From Cyanobacteriota bacterium (GTDB lineage Bacteria > Cyanobacteriota > Cyanobacteriia > Pseudanabaenales > Pseudanabaenaceae): DNA of 62,402 bases. The DNA is taken from the NCBI GenBank assembly GCA_025356295.1, contig JANXUJ010000208.1:1-62402 (forward strand). The letters run 5' to 3'. The position numbers were made by a program, and so were the translations under genes. Positions 51,114 to 60,646 of this stretch are shown one piece after another (position 1 is the stretch's first letter; the number at the start of each line of letters is the position of its first letter). The notes beneath the pieces are model-generated. The model worked only from the letters and a program-made list of their open reading frames with translations. It was not told the origin of the DNA and did not search any database.

Positions 51114-52061
51114 TTAGTGACTCATGTGGCGATCATGATCAAGCTGAGTCATTTTACCCGCAAGATATTCTTGCTCCGACATCTCCGATGTTGAGTGATA
51201 TGCAACTATCTGTTCAGGATCGTTACTAGCAATTTCTTGTTGCTCTTTTAACCATGTTGCATAGTCTTCAGGCGTGTCAATTACCATCGTGGTACGCATA
51301 CCGCCATGATAAGAGCCGCATAATTCAGCACAAACTACGGGATATTCACCAACAACGCGTGGCGTAAATTCTAGATAGGTTGAGCGTCCTGGGATCACAT
51401 CTTGTTTGATGCGTAACTGCGGAACCCAAAAAGCGTGAAGTACATCAACAGCAGTCATGTTCAAACGGACTTTTTTGCCAACAGGGACATGAAGTTCAGC
51501 TGTTGAGATTTCATTGGGATAATTAAAAATCCATGCGAACTGCATGGCGCTGACATCGATCGCCACGACATCACCTGTACCCGCAGGAAGTGTCCCTGCC
51601 ATTAACATACCGTCAGTATTAGCTGAGGCGAGTGTTGCTTTCGCACCTCTTTCCACATGAGCCACAGTCTGGTGCATTCCACCATGAGCCATGCCACTAA
51701 GGTCTTGAGTGCCTTGCATGGCTGTATAAACGTCAAAGCTATAAATGGCTACCCACATCACAATTACTGTGGGGATCGCCGTCCAAGCAATTTCGAGACT
51801 AAGATTTTCATGGATCGCGGGACCATCGTCATTATCACCATCGCGGCGGCGAAACTTGACGATTGAGTAGATTAAAACTCCTTCGACAACCAGAAAAAAT
51901 CCAAAGGCGATCGCTAAGATCGTATTAAACAAACCGTCATACAGCAGAGCTTCATCGCCCGCTGCAACTGGCAACAAGCCATTATTACGCCCATACCAAA
52001 TGCTAGATGCAATAATTAGACCGATAGTAACGACTATTGAGATTAATGTATTTTTTTTCAT
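51114..52061 (-). CDS. ctaC: Cytochrome c oxidase subunit II
   Basis: CuA site ELCGSYHGGMRTTMVI with upstream VLHAFWVPQL. Confidence 0.96.
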   Translation of the reverse strand: MKKNTLISIVVTIGLIIASSIWYGRNNGLLPVAAGDEALLYDGLFNTILAIAFGFFLVVEGVLIYSIVKFRRRDGDNDDGPAIHENLSLEIAWTAIPTVIVMWVAIYSFDVYTAMQGTQDLSGMAHGGMHQTVAHVERGAKATLASANTDGMLMAGTLPAGTGDVVAIDVSAMQFAWIFNYPNEISTAELHVPVGKKVRLNMTAVDVLHAFWVPQLRIKQDVIPGRSTYLEFTPRVVGEYPVVCAELCGSYHGGMRTTMVIDTPEDYATWLKEQQEIASNDPEQIVAYHSTSEMSEQEYLAGKMTQLDHDRHMSH

Positions 52062-52328
52062 GATTAGGCTGCCCTATCTTGCTGCTCCTGCAAAGTGAAT
52101 TTGAGTCAATAGGAGCTTGTAGCTCATTAAGAATTAGGACAAATTGTCATAGTTATTCTATTTTGCCTCTAATTTCTAAAATGAGGGGCATTTGTTTGTA
52201 ATCTCTTAGCAATTTCTTCGGGATCGGTCTCAATAAAACCTTAAACTGCGATCGCGCGATTTAACTTTCTGATGCATCATGTTATGAAAATCGCAATAAA
52301 AAATCTCGCCACACCCCAACCGAAATAA

Positions 52329-52625
52329 ATGGATACGATCGCCACAATCACAACTACTTTACAAGAAAAAATCGGCGCCACAATTGTGGAAATCGCTGAT
52401 CGCAGTGACTTGCATAAACATCATCAAGGACGAATGAATGCTCCTGTTGGTAGTGGTCATTATGATGCGATCGTTGTTGCAACTAGCTTTTCAGGTAAAA
52501 CGATGATGCAACAACATCGCATGGTATATGAAGCGCTTGCTGACCAGATGCAGACGACTATTCATGCCTTAGCATTAAAAACTTATACCCCAGAACAATG
52601 GACGCAAAAATCAAGCCAAAAATGA
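52329..52625 (+). CDS. BolA-family protein
   Basis: DRSDLHKHHQGRMNAPVGSGHYDAIVVATSFSGKTMMQQHRMVYEAL. Confidence 0.9.
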   Translation: MDTIATITTTLQEKIGATIVEIADRSDLHKHHQGRMNAPVGSGHYDAIVVATSFSGKTMMQQHRMVYEALADQMQTTIHALALKTYTPEQWTQKSSQK

Positions 52626-52677
52626 AGTAAGGCGCTGTTGCTGCTATTTTTATCTTAATGCTCTAGGAAGTTAGTTG

Positions 52678-53319
52678 ATGGAAAACGATAAAAACAAAGG
52701 TGGCAATCCTATCTTCTATAAAATGTTTAAGTGGACAGTGGTCAGACCATTGTTGTTTTTGTTTTATCAAGAGCGAATTCATGGCGCTGAAAATGTGCCT
52801 CTCACTGGCAATCTCATCGTGGTCAGTAACCATGCTAGTGACTTCGACCCTCTGATCGTGGGTAGTTGTATGGGTCGTCCTGTAGCTTTTATGGCAAAAG
52901 AAGAATTATTTGAAGTGCCTGTGATTAGTCAAGCTATTCAAGCTTTTGGAGCTTATCCTGTCAAGCGTGGTGCTGGCGATCGCGCCGCAATTAGGTCAGC
53001 GATCGACTCTATCAATAAAGGTTGGGCAACGGGTATTTTTTTGCAAGGGACGCGGACACCTGACGGACGAGTGACTGAACCAAAACTTGGCGCAGCGATG
53101 ATTGCGGCTAAGACTAAAGCGCCATTTTTGCCGATTAGTATCTGGGGGACAGAAACAATTTTTCCCAAAGGATCAAAATTTCCCAAATTATTTCAGCCTG
53201 TCACGGTCAGGATCGGGCAGATCATTCCCGCACCTGAGTCAAGCGATCGCGCCACTCTTGAAGCATTCACTAAAAAATGCGCGGACGAAATTAATGCACT
53301 TCACGCATTAGGAAGATAA
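52678..53319 (+). CDS. 1-acyl-sn-glycerol-3-phosphate acyltransferase (PlsC-like)
   Basis: VVSNHASDFDPLIVG (HX4D), FLQGTRTPDGRV, APFLPISIWGTE. Confidence 0.93.
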   Translation: MENDKNKGGNPIFYKMFKWTVVRPLLFLFYQERIHGAENVPLTGNLIVVSNHASDFDPLIVGSCMGRPVAFMAKEELFEVPVISQAIQAFGAYPVKRGAGDRAAIRSAIDSINKGWATGIFLQGTRTPDGRVTEPKLGAAMIAAKTKAPFLPISIWGTETIFPKGSKFPKLFQPVTVRIGQIIPAPESSDRATLEAFTKKCADEINALHALGR

Positions 53320-53348
53320 AAAAAGCCTCGCAACGCGAGGCTTTTTTT
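53318..53348. terminator. 14-bp perfect terminator, loop aac
   Basis: AAAAAAAGCCTCGC aac GCGAGGCTTTTTTT. Confidence 0.92.
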
Positions 53349-53362
53349 AATTAGGAAAAATT

Positions 53363-54367
53363 TTAGTCAGGAGAATAGGCAAGCAATGTACCGTTTTGTC
53401 CAATTACAAAGCCGCGATCGCGCGAAAAGAAATAAATACGATAGAGATTTGCGCCAGCATTAGCTGCCGACTCATCGCGTTTCCAAGTCTTGCCAGCATC
53501 TTCACTATGGATCAAGCGCGAACTGCCACCCGATATCCAGACATTATTATTATCTTGATAAGCAAGGTCGAGAAAACCAAAGCCACCTCCCTCTCGAGGA
53601 GTTTGCTTTCTGTCCCATTTGTCAAATTCAGCAACTTCGCTAAACTGAACCTGACCACCGCGGTTAAGCATCCAGAGGCGGTTGTCAGGTGTATAGCCCA
53701 TATTTTGGACCCGGCGAGAGCTGTTGCGGTTGTGTTGTACCCAAGTCTCGTCACCTGGTTTCCATGTCGAATAAAAGTTGCCATTTGCAGAAATTGCCAC
53801 ATAGCGACCATCGGCGCTGCGGTTGAGGTTGCGGGCATTGCCAACCGCTTGCGTGACTAAAGCTTTCCAGTTTTGACCAGCGTCTTGAGTGCCATAGATT
53901 GCACCTAAATCGGTGACCATTTCGGCAGAGTTCTTGCCCTGAGCTACGATCGCAAAGGGATCACCAGGGAGCTTAGAGCTAAGTCCAATTCGTGACCAAG
54001 ATTTACCCGAGTCAGTTGTATGCAGCAATAGGGCGGGCTGACCAGTAATCCAGCCTTCATTACCCGAAAAGCTCACTGACGAAAATCGATAAACGCTATC
54101 ACCAAGATCGAGTTTGCGCTCTTCCCAAGTATTACCGCCATCGATTGACTCCAGCAAAGTCGCGTCAGTGCCAACTAGCCAACCATGATTAGGTTCAGCT
54201 TTGTCAAACCACAAGTCAAGCGGCGTGATTGCTACAGGCAGATCGACTTTGTGCCAGTTGCCATGATTTGCCTCCGCCTTTGGCATTCCTACACCAAATA
54301 ATCCGCCGCAAATTAGTAGGATACAAAGTGAAAAAGAAGTGAGAAAGCGTTTAATGCTTTTATTCAT
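53363..54367 (-). CDS. ycf48: Photosystem II assembly factor Ycf48
   Basis: Repeats W..G.....L.(S/T).D.G..W: LLESIDGGNTWEERKL, LLHTTDSGKSWSRI, LIHSEDAGKTWKRD; adjacent to rubA. Confidence 0.94.
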   Translation of the reverse strand: MNKSIKRFLTSFSLCILLICGGLFGVGMPKAEANHGNWHKVDLPVAITPLDLWFDKAEPNHGWLVGTDATLLESIDGGNTWEERKLDLGDSVYRFSSVSFSGNEGWITGQPALLLHTTDSGKSWSRIGLSSKLPGDPFAIVAQGKNSAEMVTDLGAIYGTQDAGQNWKALVTQAVGNARNLNRSADGRYVAISANGNFYSTWKPGDETWVQHNRNSSRRVQNMGYTPDNRLWMLNRGGQVQFSEVAEFDKWDRKQTPREGGGFGFLDLAYQDNNNVWISGGSSRLIHSEDAGKTWKRDESAANAGANLYRIYFFSRDRGFVIGQNGTLLAYSPD

Positions 54368-54411
54368 AAAAAATCTGTGAAATTTGTAAAAGATAATACT
54401 AAATAAATAAA

Positions 54412-54783
54412 TTAATCTAGAGCGTAAAGGCTAATAAAGAAAATTACGGCTAGCGCTAAAGAACCAAATATGAGTAAGTTCTTCTGCCCAGGCGTGAGAA
54501 CATTAACGCCAAACCCATATCCTAAATTTTCGGTAAACCCAGATGGCTTAGCGGCAATACCAATATCGGCAAATACTTTTTTCTTCGCATTACAGACAGG
54601 ACAGCGCCAATCTGCGGCAATGCTTTCAAATGCAGTATTGCTAGGGATATTACGCTTAACATCGCCTGTGGATGGTTCGTATATATAGCCACACACGCCA
54701 CATTCATGACGATGCAGCTCCTCTTCTATATCTGGAGTGATTATTTCTGGACTAGCTTCTGTGACAGTTAGTTCTGGTTCCAT
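54412..54783 (-). CDS. rubA: Membrane-anchored rubredoxin RubA
   Basis: HECGVCGYIYEPSTGDVKRNIPSNTAFESIAADWRCPVCNAKKKVF plus C-terminal TM. Confidence 0.94.
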   Translation of the reverse strand: MEPELTVTEASPEIITPDIEEELHRHECGVCGYIYEPSTGDVKRNIPSNTAFESIAADWRCPVCNAKKKVFADIGIAAKPSGFTENLGYGFGVNVLTPGQKNLLIFGSLALAVIFFISLYALD

Positions 54784-55155
54784 AAATTTGATCGGGTTTT
54801 GATCGGGTTGTAAGCGATCGCATAGTAATTCTTGTAACAAATTATTACATCTTTTCGGCAGGCTTGCTTAGTTACCCAAAATACCAAAAATCATATAAAA
54901 CTATGCGGTCTTTCAAGAAGTTGCTTTGCAAAATCCTAAACTCGATGATGCAATGCGCGATCGCCTAAACCGAGGCTTAGCAGATTTGCAAGCAGTTGCT
55001 GAATATTTAGAAGAGTCAAGTGAAGAGTAGAGTTGATAGTGATCGAGCAATTGTTGGAGGTTAAAATTTTGCAACATCAAGGTTTTGCAGACACTATTAC
55101 CTTTGAATCCTATCGAGATGAGCTAATACCACCCCAAGAAATAATAATTTAATGT

Positions 55156-55428
55156 ATGCGATATTTACTTGATACTTGTGTCATCAGTGATTTTGTAAAA
55201 GGTGAACCAAACACATCACAGCGATTAAAGTCGGTCTCTCCCGAAGATATTTCTGTTTCATCAATAACATCTATGGAACTAAAACGAGCAGGAACTCCAA
55301 TAGGTGCTTACGATGTACTCATTGCTGCAACTGCGATAGTGCATAAGTTAATTCTTGTAACTGCTAATGTTCGCGAATTTGAAAGAATTCCAAATCTACA
55401 AATTCAGAACTGGCGAGTCAGTGACTGA
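55156..55428 (+). pseudogene. VapC-like PIN-domain toxin with an in-frame internal deletion
   Basis: MRYLLDTCVISDFVKGEPN...SVSSITSME fused directly to LKRAGTPIGAYDVLIAATA...LVTANVREFERIPNL; the middle of the PIN fold is missing. Confidence 0.75.
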
Positions 55429-55430
55429 TG

Positions 55431-55470
55431 TTTGCATTTTATAGGTTTATTTTGCATTTCATAGGTTTAT
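55431..55470. repeat. 20-bp tandem duplication (one mismatch)
   Basis: TTTGCATTTTATAGGTTTAT TTTGCATTTCATAGGTTTAT. Confidence 0.9.
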
Positions 55471-55534
55471 ATTTACGCGATCGTTTATAACAAAATTGAC
55501 ACAGCAATCTATACCTCAATCAAGGTAATTAGCT

Positions 55535-56413
55535 TTGATATCTACACAAACACTCATGCCACTATTTGCTCAACTTTCAATTTGGCAATGGATCACTGAG
55601 CCGCTTGCCCTAGAATTTATGCGAAATGCTTTGATCGCAGGTGGGTTAGCAGGAATTATTTGTCCTGCGATCGGTTGTTTTTTGATCGTGCAGCGCATGG
55701 CTTTGCTGGGAGATGTGATGACACATACAGTCATGCCAGGCATGACGATCGCCTTTTTTTATAAAATTGATGTGGCGATCGGCGCATTTATATCGGGGAT
55801 TGGGAGTGCTTTTCTGATTGCATGGTTACGATCGCAAACTCGCATAAAAGTTGATGCAGCGATGGCATTGACTTCTTCCAGTTTCTTTGCGATCGGCATT
55901 TTGTTAATTTCATTGCTGAAAATCAAAATCGATCTGCATGGCTTTTTGTTTGGCGATATTCTTAGCGTTTCGTCAACTGACACGATGCGGGCGGCGATCA
56001 TCACGGTGATCGTTTTGACTGCGATCGCTATATTTTATAAACAACTACTTTTCTACACTTTTGACCGAATTGGCGCGCAAGCTTTAGGCTTGCCTGTAAA
56101 TCTGATCTATTTGGGTTTGATGGCAGGTGTAACTTTGACGATTATTGCAAGTATGCAAACTATGGGCGTGGTGTTAGTAGTGTCGCTATTAGTGGGGCCA
56201 GCGATTACTGCTTATCTATTGGTAAAGGAACTGCACCAGATGATTTTTGTGGGGTCTAGTCTGGGTATTTGCGCGAGTGCGATCGGTTTATATGCTAGTT
56301 ACTATCTAAATTTGCCTTCTGGTCCAGCGATCGTTTTAGCAGTTCTAGTTTTATTTTTATTGACGCTAGTTTTTAGTCCTAGTCAAGGATTACTAACGCG
56401 TTCTTCACAATAA
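55535..56413 (+). CDS. Metal ABC transporter permease (ZnuB/MntB, ABC-3 family)
   Basis: MRNALIAGGLAGIICPAIGCFLIVQRMALLGDVMTHTVMPG; MQTMGVVLVVSLLVGPAITAYLL. Confidence 0.93.
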   Translation: MISTQTLMPLFAQLSIWQWITEPLALEFMRNALIAGGLAGIICPAIGCFLIVQRMALLGDVMTHTVMPGMTIAFFYKIDVAIGAFISGIGSAFLIAWLRSQTRIKVDAAMALTSSSFFAIGILLISLLKIKIDLHGFLFGDILSVSSTDTMRAAIITVIVLTAIAIFYKQLLFYTFDRIGAQALGLPVNLIYLGLMAGVTLTIIASMQTMGVVLVVSLLVGPAITAYLLVKELHQMIFVGSSLGICASAIGLYASYYLNLPSGPAIVLAVLVLFLLTLVFSPSQGLLTRSSQ

Positions 56414-56449
56414 AAAAAGGCAGCGCTTCGCACCGCCTTTTTTTATTGT
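56407..56449. terminator. 15-bp-arm hairpin at the permease stop
   Basis: ACAATAAAAAAAGGC...GCCTTTTTTTATTGT with inner GCGcttCGC. Confidence 0.88.
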
Positions 56450-56451
56450 AA

Positions 56452-56736
56452 TTATGATTCGGTTGCTTCTTCAGTTACGATTTCTTCGGTTACTTCTTCA
56501 GAAACTTCGGCGATGACTTCTTCGATCACTGGTTGTGGTTTGGTTGGTTTAGGTCCCCTTACTAAAGCGAGATTTACGGGTTGTTTTGTTTCTTCATCGC
56601 GTGAGCCTCTTTTGTCTTTTTTGTCACGGCTAGGACGCTTTTTGTTGGAGTCATCAAATCGTTGAGTGCTTGGTGTGTTTTCAACGGCTTCAGAGTTTGG
56701 TTGACGGTCTGCTTTTTTGATCGGACGTTCTACCAT
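56452..56736 (-). CDS. Charged low-complexity hypothetical protein, probably disordered
   Basis: K/R/D-rich N-terminal half and EEV/TEE C-terminal tail. Confidence 0.6.
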   Translation of the reverse strand: MVERPIKKADRQPNSEAVENTPSTQRFDDSNKKRPSRDKKDKRGSRDEETKQPVNLALVRGPKPTKPQPVIEEVIAEVSEEVTEEIVTEEATES

Positions 56737-56820
56737 TGCGATTTCCTAATTACTAATTACTAAGTATTGTGTGTATATATTTGTATCCTAGCTTGTTTAG
56801 GGATAATGGCGCGATCGCGA

Positions 56821-57570
56821 TTAGATGGTATTTGAAACAGTGTTTAAAACCCAACGAAAGGCATAGCGCCACTTGAGAGAGAAATTAATCAATCCTGCTG
56901 ATTCAGCAATGCTTTTTAATTCGGGGAATTTAAAGCCGCGTAAGACTGAAAGTGGCGCATCATTGCGAACCATCGGCGCAGCAGGCAAAAGTCTTGTGAG
57001 CGCATAGATTCCGTAATAAGCAAATGGATGACGATGTAAGTCGTTGATCAAAATTCCGTGTTTTGATACACGCTGCATTGATCTCACAATTTGCACAGCA
57101 TTATCATGGGCAAAGTGATGCAAAAACATGGCGGCGATCGCTAGATCAAACTGATCATCGGTGTAGGGAAGCGCGAGAGCATCAGCGACTTCCACTTTGA
57201 TTTTTGATAGTAGTTCGGGAGGTAAACGCTTTTGTAATGCTGAACGCGCGTAGTCCACAGTCACAGGATTAGCATCGATCGCGATTACTTCTACATCGAT
57301 CGCAGGTGATTGCGCCGCCGCCCAGCGCACAATATATTCAGGGAAGTCACCAATACCTGTCCCTAAATCAAGAATGCGGGTTATTTGATTTGGATGCGAT
57401 CGCGCTTGTGATCGTAAGAAAGGCGCAATAACTTCCATCGTAGTTGCATATCCACCGAGCAATTGATTAATTGGGCGGAGTTGTTCTAATGCATCAGTGA
57501 GACGTTCATCCTGAATCGTGAAATCATCCATCAATTCATCTTGATCGGTGCGGACTTGAAATGAAGGCAT
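56821..57570 (-). CDS. Class I SAM-dependent methyltransferase
   Basis: RILDLGTGIGDFPEYIVRWA, VEVIAIDANPVTVDYARSAL; downstream of a type III PKS gene. Confidence 0.88.
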   Translation of the reverse strand: MPSFQVRTDQDELMDDFTIQDERLTDALEQLRPINQLLGGYATTMEVIAPFLRSQARSHPNQITRILDLGTGIGDFPEYIVRWAAAQSPAIDVEVIAIDANPVTVDYARSALQKRLPPELLSKIKVEVADALALPYTDDQFDLAIAAMFLHHFAHDNAVQIVRSMQRVSKHGILINDLHRHPFAYYGIYALTRLLPAAPMVRNDAPLSVLRGFKFPELKSIAESAGLINFSLKWRYAFRWVLNTVSNTI

Positions 57571-57606
57571 AGTGTTTTCCTTTGGTTTGTTTTCCTTTTG
57601 TTAGGA

Positions 57607-58710
57607 CTAGATTTTTTGTAGTAAGCAGCCTTCAATCGATAGTCCAGGACCAAAAGCTAGGGCTATGCCATTTTGGAAATTAGAGCTTTGATGCTTTTCT
57701 AATATCTGTTTGAGAATGAATAGAATTGTCGGTGAACTCATATTGCCATAGCGGCGCAAAATTTCATAGGAATCAGCAACCATGCGATCGCTTAGTCCTA
57801 AAACTGATTGGATTTTTTCAATAATTCTTCTTCCCCCTGGATGAATTGCCCAAAAGTCGAGATCGTTTTGAGAGAGATTATGTTGACTTAAGACAGTCTG
57901 TAAATACTCAGGCAAATGAGCCACCACCACATCAGGAACCTTGGGCGATAAACCCATCAGAAAACCAGTATCACCGACTGTCCAATTCATTAGTTCTTCA
58001 GTATTCTCAATCAATAAGCTATATCCATCTGTATAAGCCAGCTTTCCTTCTGCTTGTGAAAATGGTCGAGATGCAAGAATAGCGGCGGCGGCTCCATCAG
58101 AAAAAATTGCGTTAATAATAGTGTTTTCTAACGTGTCCGCGACTTGGAAATGTAATGAACATAACTCCACACAGACTAAGAGAACTTTTGCTTGGCGATC
58201 GCTTTGACAAATTGCATGAGCCGCTCTTAGTCCATTAAATGCAGCATGACATCCCATAAACCCGATCATCGTGCGGGCGATCGCATAGGGTAATCCCAAA
58301 TGCTTGATCAAGTGAATATCTATACCTGGAGCCGAAAAGCCTGTGCAGCTGACCACGATCAAATGCGTAATCTCTTGAGCCGTAAGATTTGCTTCAGCGA
58401 TCGCTTGTTGGGCTGCTTGCAAAGCAACTTTAGGGGCATAGGCTGTATATTTTTGGTTGCGACTAAACGTAGATGGAGTGGGTGTAAGTTGCCAATTATG
58501 CGGATAAAGCTCAAAGTTCTGAAAATCGCCTCCATAATCGGGAATACAGCTATAGCGATAATCGATGCCTGAGTTTGCATAAATCGATGGAATTCTTTTT
58601 CTAATAGATGTCGATAAACTTTCCGTTTTTAACATGAAGTCTGCCGCCGCAGACTGGGTGAGTTTATAAGGTGGATTTGCCGTGGCGATCGCTTCTAAAA
58701 CTGTATACAT
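57607..58710 (-). CDS. Type III polyketide synthase (chalcone/stilbene synthase family)
   Basis: Catalytic-type VVSCTGFSAPGID (Cys), WAIHPGGRRIIE (His), RRYGNMSSPTILFIL (Asn), ALAFGPGLSIEG. Confidence 0.93.
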   Translation of the reverse strand: MYTVLEAIATANPPYKLTQSAAADFMLKTESLSTSIRKRIPSIYANSGIDYRYSCIPDYGGDFQNFELYPHNWQLTPTPSTFSRNQKYTAYAPKVALQAAQQAIAEANLTAQEITHLIVVSCTGFSAPGIDIHLIKHLGLPYAIARTMIGFMGCHAAFNGLRAAHAICQSDRQAKVLLVCVELCSLHFQVADTLENTIINAIFSDGAAAAILASRPFSQAEGKLAYTDGYSLLIENTEELMNWTVGDTGFLMGLSPKVPDVVVAHLPEYLQTVLSQHNLSQNDLDFWAIHPGGRRIIEKIQSVLGLSDRMVADSYEILRRYGNMSSPTILFILKQILEKHQSSNFQNGIALAFGPGLSIEGCLLQKI

Positions 58711-58971
58711 TTAGTTAAACTGCCCAAGTTACAATAAACACGCATTAAGTCACACAACATTAAAGGAGAAACTGGCAATTTGAATGAATAATAGTAATAA
58801 TTCCAGATTTGCCTTAATCAGTTATTGATTTTTTTTAAAGGTTTTCCAAACAAATTTTATCTTAGTCCTTAAAACCCAGAAAATGAGACGGCGCTACGCG
58901 ATAATTTATACGCTTTAAATTTTACGATACAATTGGAAACTCTATATACCTACATAAATGCAGGATTTTAA

Positions 58972-60087
<1,116 letters not shown>

Positions 60088-60110
60088 CACACTTAATTAG
60101 ACTAAAAGTC

Positions 60111-60482
60111 ATGACACGTTTATTACTTTATTTCTTATTGTGGATTATTTCTCTTGGACTAGCTATTTTTTCTAGCCAAAATATTTATCCCATAGCAGTC
60201 AAGTTTATATCTTCTGAATCCATAAAATTACCTTTAGGATTAGTGCTTATTTTCTGTGCAGGGATAGGTGCTACTTCTATGACTTTTCTGCAAACATCTA
60301 TCTCATTCACATTACCAAGTATTCCCAAACCTACGAATTCTGTGACACAAACATCATTTCAAAACAATCAAGCTGAACCGCGAAACGTGACATCTAGAGC
60401 AATACCTAAAAATCAGTCTATTAAGACAAAGCAAAAAATTAAAGATGATTTTGATGACGAATGGAGCGATGAATGGAGTTAG
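60111..60482 (+). CDS. LapA/DUF1049-like small membrane protein
   Basis: Two TM segments and an acidic C-terminal tail. Confidence 0.55.
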   Translation: MTRLLLYFLLWIISLGLAIFSSQNIYPIAVKFISSESIKLPLGLVLIFCAGIGATSMTFLQTSISFTLPSIPKPTNSVTQTSFQNNQAEPRNVTSRAIPKNQSIKTKQKIKDDFDDEWSDEWS

Positions 60483-60489
60483 GATAAAT

Positions 60490-60529
60490 GGAGAATACAA
60501 ATGTGTTCTTGAATACATTTGTATTCTCC
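60490..60529. terminator. Hairpin, about 19-bp arms with one G-T pair
   Basis: GGAGAATACAAATGTGTTC tt GAATACATTTGTATTCTCC. Confidence 0.85.
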
Positions 60530-60646
60530 TAGTTTTGTTAGCTTTCAAAAGCTAGTACCTTGTTAACTTAACCAAATATGCCAAGCATAAAGAGCCAAAG
60601 CAGTTTGTCAAAATCTTAACAGGTGCATTTCTAACGGTGTGATGGT

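Noticed and set aside
56452-56736. Charged repeat protein as a possible novel effector
   Set aside because: Looks like a generic disordered cyanobacterial protein with E/T- and K/R-rich low complexity; no specific support.
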